Below, piece by piece: positions 1 through 12,903 of a DNA stretch of 64,000 nt. Below the pieces are notes generated by a model. It was not told the origin of the DNA and did not search any database. It saw only the letters and a program-made list of their open reading frames with translations. Position 1 is the first letter of the stretch. The number at the start of each line of letters is the position of its first letter. Source of the stretch: Cruorifilaria tuberocauda (taxonomy: Eukaryota; Nematoda; Chromadorea; Rhabditida; Onchocercidae). A program made the translations under genes and the position numbers. The stretch spans positions 1-64,000 of the forward strand of contig JABVXU010000138.1 of assembly GCA_013365365.1 (NCBI GenBank), read 5' to 3'.

Positions 1-2196
1 TTAATAAAATAAATGCTAATATCTCGAGTAGCACAGAGAGAATGAAAGATTTTAATAATTAAAAGCATCATTTATGAGTGGGATCTGCCCTAAAGTAGTT
101 TAGAAGTTGAAATTATTCTCAATTAATAGCGATATTAATATATATTTTATTTAAAAAATCGGAATTTAAATATTTTAAAGCTTATTTAAAAATGACTATT
201 TAAGTATGAAAGTAGTGGAATTCAGTGAAGGAATATATGATTACTATACGACAACTGCAAATATTTGGTATTAAATTTTTAACCAAACGATGTTAGCTAT
301 CTTTCACACGCTTTTAAATTTTAAATTCAATTATAAATTGAAATGCATAATCAAATATACTGAACATATAAATTAACTTAAAAACTAATTAATGTTTGAT
401 ATAAAATGAATCGATAGTTCAATATTTATTTTTAAATAAGTTTCAAAATATCGAAATAAATTCCAATTTTAATATAAAATACATGTTATTAATGTTGGAT
501 GGAAATAGTACTAACTGATAGTCCAAAAATGATACTAAATAAAATTTAAGTTCGAAATTTATATGCAAACTTCAAATTTGGTAATTTAAAATTAGCATGT
601 AAATTAGGCAACTAACATTTCAAGTTTCTCTGAATACAATAAATAATAATGAAAATGTAATGAAATTAATTTATATGATGATTTACTTAACACTGTTTGC
701 TTTCCCATTTATATAAATAATTGAAAAACACACTATCCAATTTTTTTAGTTTGGATGAATAATTAAATAAATAATTATTTTATGATAAATAAATATAGGA
801 TTGTTTTTTAAGCAGAACTTAGGGTTTTTTATGTAAGTTAATAATTCAGTAAAAAGTTCAACCTCTTTTTGATTCTGTTATTCAACGTGACATAAGATGT
901 TTCCATGGATTTAATTAAATGGGTTCATTATGAACCCAAAATAAAAATACATACCACAGTCGTTGTAAATATTGATTTCAGCCTTATAAAGTTTACTTGT
1001 AACTTTGAAGCTTGTGCAATAAAATAAGCAAAAAAAGAAATTCCTATATTTTCATATAGAATTTCAAATTTCAAATTAAAGTCAAATTTTGATCTAATAA
1101 ATTTTTAGAAGTAAAAGAAAAGCCATAAATCGTTATGTATGATGGTGGATGAAGCGATGATATTTACAAATGAAGTAATATCTACTTTCAATCCTTTTAT
1201 TTCTCTTCTAGCTATTTTACTCTATTTTCTATCTTTCTCTTATTTTTGTTTCTATTATTTATCATACGAGAACGTATTTCACGTATTACGTCAACTGACA
1301 ACATCATCATATATCAAATATAGGTATTTGTCTAATTTATCTTTTATTCATATATATTTTTTACGAATTCTTGTTACACCTCATAAAATGACGGATGAAT
1401 GTATTATTCAATATATATATATCGAATAATTTATTTGATATACATTCATTTTTGTAGAAACGAAAAATTTTTAATACTTTTATAAGATTCCATACTTACT
1501 TTTAGCATCTGGCAATTTATATCACATGGATTTCATAAAATATCAATTATATCTCGTTGGGTTTTACAAATATCAAAAATCAGTAAAACAGAGGCACTGC
1601 AATGATAATGGCAACAAGAAGAGTAAAGTGAAATGTATACGTATTATTGATACAATGTAATCATAGTTTTTTAAATAATTAAAATTTCAAGAAAAGAACG
1701 TAGTCGAACATGATGATATCATCAGTTAAAACGCTATCATCGTGAAGGATAGTCATGATATGATAATCATGATCATTTTCAGATAACGTTTTCATTTATT
1801 TTCTTGGGATAAGAATGAAGTTGACCGTAATTTCGGTTTTATAACAAAAGATAACATTTGCTGCAAACAAGAAAAAATTGCCTTCGTTAATTTTATATTT
1901 GCGATAGCATCTCTTTTTGTTGCGAATAAATTCTGAATACCTCTCAACAATTCCGAACACCGTCCATTTCAACAAACCAAATCTACGATTTTTAGAGAAA
2001 TTAAGTATGCCCTTAAAGTTTTTCCAAATGAGAACTATTGACAATAAGAGAAAAGTTATAAAAATATCAACTTTAGGAACTAAAGGAACAAATCCCTTAA
2101 AACACATTAGCAAGTAAAGTATAAAATAAGTGACTTTTTTAAACAAAAATTTTCCCGTATACTGAATTCATAAAAAACAAAAAGAGCTTTTCCTTT
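1..2196. other. AT-rich stretch, no supported gene
   Basis: Very AT-rich DNA downstream of the VPS39 gene. The open frames here (for example 1139-1429 on the plus strand and 1796-2146 on the minus strand) are rich in F, I, L, K and Y as expected from base composition, and I recognise no family in them. The minus frame lies just beyond the VPS39 stop and could be 3' UTR sequence. A short AT dinucleotide run sits near 1411-1425. Nothing else is visible. Confidence 0.5.
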
Positions 2197-5100
2197 TTAT
2201 TTTCCTTCCTTCCTTTGATAACAATAAAAATGTTCCAAGCGACCATTTGGATACCGGGCAAAAGCACTGGAAAAAATATTACTTAGGAAAAAAAAAACAA
2301 ATTATAACCATTAGAAAAACTTCACCATTAATATAAATGGAGAAAGATATATGAAGAATACAAATGGAGAAAAAAGATGATCAGTATATTTCAAAAGGGC
2401 ATATTGATAATAGGATATTAATAGTCGTCTGAGAATCAATAAAATAAAACATAAAAATCAAGATGTTTAAGGGTATTAAGGTCAATATATGCAGAATAAA
2501 ATATTCTGATAAGATCTTTGAGAGAAATCTAGCCTAATAAAATAATGAAATGCAAATAATGAAAATAATGAAAATGCAAAGAGAGTTAGAAAGTGAAGGA
2601 ATTTAACAGGTAGGAATTACTACGAGATTAGAGAATAGTTAACCCATATAACCCATGCTGCAGAGAGCTCATGTAAATAACTGCATGATGGAAGAAAGAA
2701 TTCTGAGGGATGAAAATAAGAGCATAAAAACCTTAAAATCAAAAAATTATAAATAGAGCAAAACCTGTTAGCAATTTTTTTTCCACATGCAGCACATTCA
2801 ATCTCATAGTCTATAACAAATTTCGTTGAATGTGATACATCTTTCCGCTTCAATATTCGTTTCAACGCAGCATTACATACGGAATTATGAATCATAGTCT
2901 GAAACAGATTGTCCAAATTCATCCTGGGAATTCAGTAAGGAATTTAAGGTATTTTTAGAAAAAAATTTTTCACTGCTGATATTCTATAAACTATTTCTCA
3001 CGAATCACTGTCATAATATCACGCAGATTAGTCTGTGCAGATGAATCAAAAATTTTCCAAATGAAGAAACTAATTCGTGTTGGTTGGCCTCAATAAATAA
3101 AAAGTAAAAAAAGGATTTCAAACGACAAGACTAGTAATGAGTCATACAAAAACGAAATTTCTTCCCAGTCTTTTATCATATGGAACGACTTCTTTATACA
3201 GATCTTCAGAGCACAGAACCCAAATGGAGTGGATTTAAAGAAACTGAGAGCATTCAGGATCCCCCATATGTTACAGAAAAACTCGGATACAGTCTTAATC
3301 TTCAACAATTAATCAAACTGTACTCAAAGCGACGGAAATTACTAAGAATAAAAAGTTAGTGAAAGGCTTGCTGAATATACTGACAATATATGCTAATACT
3401 TCATAAATGAACTTACTGCATGATTTTTGTTATGTGCCGCTTGCAAAATAGTGATGAGGCCAGGCCATACACATTTTAACGTATAACTGAGAGGTAATGA
3501 AGTCACCGCTTCCACTATAAATAACAAATTTGAAATCGTATTAAGGAATAAATTCAATTAGTTTCAATTAGTACATATTTTTCCAAATCACGACAATAAA
3601 CGAGTCAGAACTATTGATCTTACCAACCTGGATCAAACATATCACTGTGCTCTTTCAGAATCCGAACTGCTTCATTTGGATTTGATACAGCCTGGCAGTG
3701 GTCACTCTGCATTAATCCAACAATAGATGTATCCGGTGGATTCGTGTACATTTGAAGCAAAATTAAAAATACCTAAAAAATTTTTCAAAAATCTTCATGG
3801 ATTATTATATTGGCATTAATAATATTGAATATATCCCTTTTATGGCAAGAGATATAATAACTGATTAATTGACTAATTGGTTTCCAGATATTATCAAATA
3901 TTATTATCAAACATTATCAAATATTTCGCAAGAACATCACACTAATGCATATTGCTTCTGCTTTTAAATTACTTCTGGAAAAAGAATTTTCAAATAATAC
4001 GGTGATTACTTGGGAATGCTGTGGATCCTTTGGGTCATAACAATCTATGCAATACTTCTCAGCTGCTTTGTAATTCTTCAAAATCTGAGTATAAATAGCT
4101 AATGCTTGCTGATGCTTTTTCAATCGCCCCAATAATAGTGCTCTTTCTTCATATAGCGCTGCAAATACGCATTTTTCCATGTTGTAAGAATCACGGTATC
4201 TAAAGATACCATTCTTATACTGATTGTTATCATGACTTTGTTTCTTAACAACTAGGATTAGTGTAAAGTATTGATTTCCATTAACAATTAAAAACTAAGG
4301 AGTTAACAACTGACTGAATATCATTTAAATTCAACACATTAAATGATGGAACCTATAATAGTAAGGCTTACAATTATGGCGCAATTGAACCAGCAGTTTT
4401 TCCGGACTATAAGCAGTAGAAGTTTGCAAAAAACGCTGAAGTTTGCACCTGTATTCCCCAAGTTCACCTTCTTCTTCTCCCGCTGGAGCAATATGCTCGT
4501 CTGAAAATGAAGGTTCAGTATATGAAAACTTCTAACAAATTTTTTGAAAATTTGTGCAAAGTGAGAAAGTATCTTAAAATCCCAAACTTTACTATTTTTA
4601 ATCTTTAGTAGTAATCAAGTAAGTTATTACCTTCTCCAAGGATACTAATATAGTCCCGCTGTAATTGTTTCACCTTCGAAATGTAGTGCTGGCCCAACGA
4701 TTCGTGAAATTTAGGCGTACTTTCGTTCCACTTATAGATAATATGCTCCTAAATATTTGAACAATACAAGAAAATTCCGACAAGATCATAAAAACTCTGA
4801 AATTCCAAATTCTTTTAAGAAAAACTAACCAAATATGGAACTACTGCAGCAGTACATTCATGCGTCAAAAATGTTAAGACTCGTTCTCGATCTAGAGAAC
4901 GAATTTCTGCATTATCACAAGTGAAAATCTGCAATTTACCAAGATGCACTACAAAATTAAAATTTAATTTCTGCCGATTTCTCGAGAACTCTACTGATTT
5001 AAAAAGTTATTAAGTAATAGATTATGAAATTTTAATTTATACTGCATAACTAATATCTTTTAAAGGACTTTTAATTTACTGTAACATTGATCTGAATTTC

Positions 5101-8100
5101 CTTAAAAAATTTTAAAATGCTAAGATTTTCAAAGAAATTATTGGGAAAGACTTAAGTCAAGGTATATACCGAAAGACCAGCATCAAGATTCTCTTGGAGT
5201 ACCCAGATAGCAAACTCGATTATTAGATCCAAGTGTTTGCTTCCCAGTTTCTGCAAATACTCGATGGTCATACTATAGCCTCGCAATGGACTTCCCATCA
5301 CATGAGCTTGTTCCATTAACAGAGTTAATGCTGAAAATTACTATCTACATCATTGACATCGAACAACTCCCGCTTTATACTCCGAACTTTTAGTTGTAAT
5401 CCAAATAAATGGATCCACTTGCGATTTACTATTGTCTGATATGCCCCATAAAGAAGAATCAATATTATTCCATCAGTGGTAATATATAGCTGGCCGTCTA
5501 TTGTTAACAAAAGTCAACAATGTTGCTCCATGAATTCGGGCTTCTATGGTATGAAATACAAAAAATTCAAAATTCTTTGAAGTAGTAAATGATGTTAAGT
5601 TTTTCTTTTTTATCATCTGAAGTGACAGTACTAAAAGGAAAAGATTTCCATCGTCTCTATTATTAACGAATTGGAAAACTAGTAGACAGATAATGTTATC
5701 AGTTATAGTTATGATTATTGCATGTTTAATTCTGTGTTTTTCGAATAACTATTATTACGATGGCGAAAAAAAGAAACAAAAAGAGAAGTATACCTTTACG
5801 ATGTAAGCCTTTTCTTTCGTACAGTATATATAGTTCATAATATTTCTCATGTTCCAGCAAAACTTTTTCTGAATCGGCCACAATACACATATTGTCTGGA
5901 AGACGTAACAACAGGGCTACCAAACTTTCATTGGTCTGAAAGAATTTGCAAATACTTCTTTATATGCCGTATCTGATGTAAAATAGAACAATATTTCTAA
6001 GTGCCCATCGATGACTTCAAGAACCAGTCTAAATATTTCTAAAGAGATAAAAATATTGCCCTTTTTGCCTTTATTTTAAATATATGAAATCTTGATCTGT
6101 AATATGATGATATGATGAAATGGATGTAACCTGGATGTAACACTTTAATAATGTTGTATCGACTACTTGCAGAACATTTTCGTGATTTTTCAACCGTTCC
6201 ACGGTATCATTATTTCGCATATCTAGCTGATAAAGCTTTTTAAGCTCAATAACTGCCTTTGCGTGTTCCATTCGTACCTAAATAAAGGATGAAAAGTGAT
6301 AAACATAAGAGAATAGAAAATGGTAAAGCACAATACGAAATATTAGTTGTGGATAAACATACAGAAGCAAGATATGGGGCCAGCGACTGCAACCCGTTTC
6401 TAAATTCGTTTTCAGGAAAATCCGGTGGCTGCCCATCAAGCAAAGATTTAAGTGACTCTTGATAACTGGAATCCAGCAATCGTGGGAAATGAGCTATCAC
6501 AGTCATAACATCTAAAAAATAAATATCTTGTAGGATATATTTAACGTTTTTTAACATTTTAATTCTAGAATTAGCAGATTTACAGCATTAAATTATTTCG
6601 TTTGTCCAGTTTTGATAAAGATCACTGCTAATTAGGAGCATGAAACCAACCAGTTTTAATCTGAGCATGAATTTCCAACCACTCATCGAATCTTCGCTGA
6701 CAAAATAAATTGAAAGCTGCTTTACGCTTGATTTCCATGACGCCTTTATCGCCTATTTCATCGCATTTTTCCTGAATTATTTTGGAAATACTCAGTATTT
6801 TTAAAGAACTAATTTAACCTCAAAATCTTTAGAGAACTTTAAAGTAAGTGACATTAAACGTTAAAAAATATGAAAGGAAAATTGATTACCGCCAGCTGAA
6901 CAGCTAATTCGAATTGCTTTTCGCTAACCAATCGTTCCACATTACTTTTCATTTGTGGTCGAGAATCTAAAAGCCATACATCACTGCTACTTCCTACATA
7001 AACTGTACCCCTGGAATGAAAGATTAAATTTCATTACCAAAATACTGGGAATAAATTAATAAAATTAGCAAGAAAATAAATTTAACTCATAATTTACAAA
7101 CCACTACATAAAAATGATAAAGACTTACCAAACAAAGAAATTAGTTAAATGCTTTGTTAAAAATCATTATTCTAACATGTAAATGAAGACATGAATAACC
7201 TACTTCAAACCCGTGGATATATACATCGCTTTACTAAGCTGTATAGTTTGTATATGTGTGGCTGGCTTCACTGATCGTATCTCAACTTTCCCTGTCCCTA
7301 CGAGTGCTAACAAATATGGCGCATCGTATACTGCAAATATTTACTGTTTTAAAACCATTAAATAATCATACTTTCCTACTCTTATTATTTTCAAACACTT
7401 TTCCACCATTTGCAAAACTAAACAGCAAAAAATTTAAACAAAAAGAAGACGAAAGTATATTGAGACTAAAAAAAAAGACCTTTCAAAACAATAGGTAAAT
7501 GTACCAATATTAAGAGGAGCTTCTGAGAATTTCACTTCGGATATCGGATTCACAGTTCCATAATATTCTTGAAAGAACAAGAAATTATCACGACAATATG
7601 CAATCTGCTTATAATCAGGCAATCCAACAATCACTGGATTTTCTGTTTTTGAACCAATATCAAATAATTTTTTCACATTCACTGCATCTTCCTGAAAGTT
7701 TTCACAGCAGTTCAATTTTGATTGTTCAAATCAGTAAAATTTTTATTATGAATGAGCGTTTACAGATCACTGAATATAAACATTTTCTCTTATTTTCAAA
7801 CGCTTGCAAACGCTTCATACCCTGATCGGAAAGACAGTCATATAATAATATTCGTTTTGTACAGCCAGCGATATAATGGGACCGCACCAAATCATATAGT
7901 TGACATAATCAGGAAAAAAAGCTGCAAATTAAAATTAAATAAAGACAAGAACATACACTGAATCTTTTTTTGAAACATCAAAAGTCAAGAGAAAATGATT
8001 TACCCAGTGACATTTCGAAATCTATCTTAGTAAATTCATCAGTGACCCACTTGTAGAGGAATATTTTCTTCCTTGCACTTACAGCTACATACAATATCCC

Positions 8101-9065
8101 ATCGACCTTGAATTTTTTAGTATGCCTCACAGAGAAACAAGAAAGATTGATTATATGTTTGTTTTTAAGTAAAATTTATTTAAAAATTCCTTCATGTTTA
8201 ATAACATTCAGTAAGGTTAATTTTTTCTTCTGAATTAAGTAAATAAACCAATTTATATATTTTTTTAAAACTTCTATTTACGATTTCTAAAGCATGATCA
8301 TAGTAAAATAAAAAGTACACCTCTGATACAGTGGCGCAAAAAGCAGATATAGGTCTAACATCAGAGATAAGTGCTTTCAAAGCGAATGGATCAGAAAGAC
8401 CATGTGCAGCAAGTTGCGAATCAGTTAAGCATAGTAGAATATCATGTCTTTCAATACAACGCAATTCATTTACTGCCTTTTTTTCGAATGATCGGCACAT
8501 CGAAAGATCGTATCCACGCTTGCCTATAATCATATACATATCTATCATAGAATATTAAACCTAATTAATCCAAAAAACATCTTAAGGTAATTTTTCATTT
8601 CTAGGAATTTATTTATATAAAATACATATTACTATGCATAACACAAACGAATTATGCGCCATATAAACGTTCCAACACATTTATGCTTAAAACTGATATT
8701 ATAAAAAGATAAAGTTAACAAACCTCCACGGATTCCATTTAATGCCAACAAATAACCAGCCTTACTTCCAACATAAACTTTGGCACTGTGACCTATAAGT
8801 TTTAATCTAATACATGAATACTAAACTGCAAATGAATATTCAAAACGATAAAAGTATTTAACGAATATAATTTGTCGTTTAGCTCATTTTCACATTAATC
8901 TTTTAAGCTTATCGCTTGATTATCTAAATGTAAGCAGTTTTGAGGAAACTTTTATAAAAAAAAGCATTATAAAGTGATTAAATAACCGTGAGCAGCCAAT
9001 GATGCCACATCAACTGATTTCTCCAATCTGGTAGCTATCTCTGTAGGTGTATATGCTTCGAACAT
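2197..9065 (-). CDS. vps-39: VPS39/VAM6-like HOPS subunit, 21 exons, 890 aa
   Basis: Subunit of the HOPS tethering complex that links Rab7-positive late endosomes to lysosomes. Exons: 9065-8987, 8792-8724, 8523-8319, 8125-8004, 7921-7821, 7691-7505, 7330-7204, 7010-6890, 6771-6651, 6511-6363, 6277-6131, 5935-5794, 5330-5170, 4928-4830, 4748-4631, 4500-4372, 4158-4010, 3772-3628, 3514-3417, 2898-2765, 2266-2197. All phases close. The length nearly equals human VPS39 (886 aa). The N-terminal CNH/propeller part is followed by helical-repeat blocks with family signatures: DTTLLKCY, EKYYELYILYERKGLH, AGEEEGELGEY and EERALLLGRL. The C-terminal Vps39_2 domain has C858-x2-C861, then AFARYPNG and HFYC. 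Exon 4 uses a TGTGAG acceptor. AATAAA overlaps the stop on the minus strand. It is divergent from TBCA. The identification is secure; a few exon edges may be off by some bases. Confidence 0.95.
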
Positions 9066-10118
9066 AATCTGTATTGCAAATTGCTATTCTCTTCTTCACA
9101 TATTGATTCTTCAAAATCTTCAGTAGTAATAATGATCCATCCAAATAATCCTGCACTTAAAGGAATCAAGAAATGAAATAACTAATTGACTTTATTGGGC
9201 AATAGTTCCTTAACTAACCGAAAAAATCAATTAATCACATTAGAAAATCCATCACTTAATCATATTAGAATGTCAGCCGAATGATTGGATTAATAAGTTC
9301 GACAATTCATCAAGTAATCGAGTATTTATGTTAGCAATTAATTAAGAATTTTATTACTCGATAATCGAACTTTAACCACATCTTTCAAACTCAATAAATC
9401 ATATAGTGTGATAGTTTTACATCTAAATCTCTTGAAAGCTCAAAGTGACACCTCAGGCTCTACTGTCAAGTTCATAATATCCACCATTCTGCGGCCCCTC
9501 GCAAGTTCATACGTAGATTTACGGGCCGCGGGCATTTGAGTACAAATTTGGTGAAACTTGGAAACAGGTGGTGGGGCGGTGGGTCTGCTAGGAACTTGGT
9601 CATCTATTAGGTAAAGCGAAATTACTTGGTTTCGAAGGAATCTATGAAAATATTATATAAATATAAACATTATTTTACTAATATAAGTTGCTAAATTGTC
9701 ATTTTTCATTTCGACAATATTGTCTTTCATTATGAGCTTGCTATAATAGTATTTAAGTTATAATAGTATTTAGTTAATTTCAGAAGTTTAATATCCGTTT
9801 AAACAAATTGCTTATTAATCTTTCATATATGTATCTTTCACTAATATTATTCTGAAACACGAATATCAAATGAACTAGTGATTAATTTCATTAGTAAAAT
9901 CTATTTATAATATGATCGAGTGGTGAGCTAACTGGTTAATAATGGATAGAAACAAAATAAACTAATAGTTATGTTGAGTGTTCAAGCACTGTAAACAATG
10001 TTTGAAAAAGATAGTATGATCTAAAAATGCATAAAACATCGTTATCATAAATAATATAAATACTGTTGAATAGCTAAATTGAATTTTTATTAATTTTGAA
10101 AAATTAATTTTTTCAGAA
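9066..10118. promoter_or_regulatory. shared 5' region of VPS39 and TBCA
   Basis: About 1.05 kb between two divergent genes, so it probably holds both promoters. It is mostly AT-rich with one GC-rich patch at about 9484-9600. No TATA box or known operator could be assigned. The stretch just before 10119 ends in a T-rich run and TTTTTTCAG, a good spliced-leader or intron acceptor directly before the TBCA start. Confidence 0.4.
9491..9529. repeat. GC-rich inverted repeat in divergent promoter
   Basis: GCGGCCC at 9491-9497 is the exact reverse complement of GGGCCGC at 9523-9529, with a 25-nt spacer. It lies inside the only clearly GC-rich patch of the intergenic region (to about 9600). CAAGTTCATA occurs inside the loop and again about 40 bp upstream. 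It could be a regulatory element, the remnant of a repeat, or part of a non-coding RNA; the sequence alone does not decide. Confidence 0.45.
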
Positions 10119-11037
10119 ATGGCAGATCCTACACTTCTAAGAGATTTAACAATTAAGACAGGTGTTGTGAAACGTTTGGTAAAGGAATTATGTTATTATG
10201 AAAAGGAAGAGGAGAAGTTAATGATGAAATTGCAAACAATGCAGAATAGTGGTGATGCTGATGAACACACTATTAAGAAACAAAAGGAATTGCATCAGGT
10301 AATATTTTATCTTAAATTCTTTGCAAGTATTGAAATTTGCTGTAATTAGAGAGTTATGAACAATGGAAGAAAGTATGAAGAAAGAAGTTCTCAGCTTTAG
10401 CTTTTTTTTATTCAGGAATCAAAGCAAATGATACCAGAATGCGCTCGACGATTGATGAATTCGATTGAAAGCTTAAAAAAAGTTAGGATTAAATTTTCAT
10501 TACGTAGACTTAGTTTTTGCTACCTTTATTCCTGTATATTAGGAAGAGCTTTAGCTGATTTAAAATTACTTAGAGATTTGTTATTAATTAATTTGCTAAT
10601 AGTTATTTACTATTGGCGATGAAAAGATAAACTAATTATCGATTTACTTAAATTGCTTCAATGTTTGCAGTGTTGCCGCAGAGGACTCAAATTTACTCTT
10701 CGTGCTATGTGTTGTAGGTATTGATGAGTAAATCTCTCCATATCCATAATACCGATGGGGGTTCAGCCACAAAATTCCATTAGAAAAATGCTGTTTATAA
10801 GAATAAGGAATGTAATTAAATATTTCAAGCATCATTTAAAACTTTAGTGAATTTTTCAATTTTTTTATTTGGATTATTTTTTTTACATTTTACACAAACG
10901 AATAATTTGCATTTCAGGTAATTGGTGAATATGAAACGTCATTACAGGATACGCCGGAGTATATTGCTGCAACAGAACAAATTAAAATCGGTACGGATGT
11001 ATACCTGAAAAGCAAGCAAACGACACGGGTTGATTGA
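10119..11037 (+). CDS. TBCA: tubulin-binding cofactor A, 3 exons, 121 aa
   Basis: Small chaperone that holds beta-tubulin after release from CCT in the tubulin-folding pathway. Exons 10119-10298, 10416-10481 and 10918-11037, all joined in phase 0. The N-terminal motif IKTGVVKRLVKE is almost identical to the family consensus, and exon 2 carries ESKQMIPECARRL, the counterpart of ESRMMIPDCQRRL in mammals. The protein is slightly longer than human TBCA (108 aa) and should fold as a three-helix bundle. The start is chosen because a TTTTTTCAG acceptor lies just before the ATG and the N-terminus MADP matches the family. An AATAAA lies 53 nt beyond the stop. Confidence 0.95.
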
Positions 11038-12651
11038 AAATTTCTTTTTTTTATCGCTGCTGACATCATGATTTCGATTTCTTACTAATAATAAAGCTGC
11101 CAGCTCCGCTTATTCAATTTAACATGCGGCTTACTTCGCAACATTCCTTTCTTCATTGTTATTCGATATGGTCCTATTCTCGTCTAAACTTCGAAACACT
11201 CCACATTCGGACAGCAGCTATTTTTATTTTTGTTCTCTAGCTGATCTCTGTTTTGGAAATTTTGTGATAATTGCATATGACTTGATAATATTGGATGTTT
11301 CCTGAAACTTTTTTTTGGCTTATGCTTTGAATGTCATGCGAACAGTTGGAAAAGTGGTAATGTAGTGGTGCTATGATTTTTGAAATAGAATTGGTACGGT
11401 AGATTCCTTTTCTGTGATATGTTTCATAATATTCTTGGATTTTACTTAGCTCAAACAGATCTTATTTTGTGTGGAATGATCAAATATTCTTTATTATAGT
11501 AATTCAACGGTTGCCAACGTTATTTTGTAGCTTTGCCTTTCTTGTTTCTCTTGCTTGTTCAACCATATGAAGCTTAGTAAATAATAAAGCGCTTTAATAA
11601 TGGTATGTGTTTCATTTATATTATCGCCTATCTAATACTTTGATGCAATAATTAATCCAATAATGGGTTAATATTTTAGTTTTTGAATATCAGTGCTAAC
11701 ATAAAATCAAAGAATATTCAAGCGAAGTGATTGGGATATCTTCCCAGTTGTAAGTTTTTTGAGAGTTACTGCAATGATTGAGTTGTCAAATTATTACTCT
11801 AGCATTTTAAGTACCATCACTATTAGTAAAGTTTATGAATTACTGCTTTTCTCTGTAAAAATTTCATGAATTCAAATATCGAACAATTTTTATTTTGAAT
11901 GAAACAATCCGAATGTTAATTATAATTGTAATATCTTGCAAAATATAGTGACTTATTACTTTACTTCAATTATATTTTTGTAATTAATTCTTTTCGAAAA
12001 GTAATTCATAGCCAAACAAATTTTAATTAGTCGAATAATCGTTCGTTTGAGTAAGTATCTACAAATTTCCATATTCAATTCTCATTTTCGCAATAAAAAA
12101 AAGCAAAAATGGTATGTAAAATGTATTTTATATGCAAACTAATAGATGGCATAATGAAGACAGAATTGTTAGGAACTGAAATTCATCAACATAATTACAA
12201 GAAAGTTTTACTGATAGCGACCCTACCCATTGATCATTTAATTAATTGAGTATTTTATTCATTTGCAGATCATTTACTGACAGTATTAATTTTTTTTTGA
12301 AATATCAAAAAATCCAGAGAACATGATTTACTCAATGAAATTTCGAAATCTAAGTAAATTCATCAATCGCACTTAATTTAATAAGTCTTATCGGTAGCAC
12401 TGATTCTTAAACAATTGATCAGTCCGGCGATCGATAATATTAATTGTCATCTTAACAACGTTTCAGTATGATTTATCATTTATTGCTCATTTTACAAATA
12501 CACAGGCTTTTATAGTTTATTATTATCATGATCATCAATAAGAACAATTGATCCTCGATTGCCAATATTATTAATGATTTTATTATGAAGCGATGACGGT
12601 AATAATATTACCGATGTAATATCATTATTATAGCTATTCATAAATGCATTT
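11038..12651. other. 3' flank of TBCA, no gene seen
   Basis: AT-rich sequence between TBCA and the next minus-strand ORF. Apart from the TBCA 3' UTR I see only short chance frames and no recognisable exon on either strand. Confidence 0.4.
11090..11095 (+). terminator. poly(A) signal of TBCA
   Basis: AATAAA hexamer 53 nt after the TBCA stop codon, the usual distance for a nematode cleavage and polyadenylation signal. Confidence 0.55.
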
Positions 12652-12903
12652 TTATGATTTATTATTGATTATTGGTGATGGTAAAAGTGTTCCTTTAAGA
12701 TGACATTCTTCATTTCTATTATTTTCATCTTTTAATGAAAAAATCGTTCCAAGTTTTCCACTCTTTTTTCGTACTTCTTCATTATCTTCTTTTATATGTA
12801 CTGGAACTGAGAAAGTACTTGTACTAATTTGATGAGTTGATGAATGACAGCGTATTTTACCGGTTGCTAAATTTCCTTCGCCGAAAGGTGGTAGGTATTT
12901 CAT
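12652..12903 (-). CDS. unassigned 83-aa hypothetical protein
   Basis: An open frame of 83 codons on the minus strand. The base before its ATG is preceded by TTATTTCAG, a strong acceptor that could take a spliced leader or join an upstream exon. The product is hydrophilic, with GEGNLATGKIRCHSS near the N-terminus and a charged middle; no signal peptide or membrane segment is seen and I recognise no family. AATAAA overlaps the end of the frame on the minus strand. An upstream mini-exon near 14480-14540 with a GTAAGT donor would join in another frame, so its link is doubtful. The composition is less AT-driven than nearby chance frames, which is the main reason to keep it. Confidence 0.35.
   Translation of the reverse strand: MKYLPPFGEGNLATGKIRCHSSTHQISTSTFSVPVHIKEDNEEVRKKSGKLGTIFSLKDENNRNEECHLKGTLLPSPIINNKS

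Noticed and set aside
1139..1429. 96-aa plus frame
   Set aside because: F/I/Y/S-rich chance frame without start context, splice sites or similarity.
1796..2146. 116-aa hydrophobic minus frame
   Set aside because: No family resemblance, composition as expected for AT-rich DNA, and it lies just past the VPS39 stop.
2620..2922. 100-aa minus frame covering the VPS39 CxxC exon
   Set aside because: Only 2898-2765 is exon. Splicing from 2765 to 2266 restores AFARYPNG and HFYC of the family, while reading through gives an unrelated tail.
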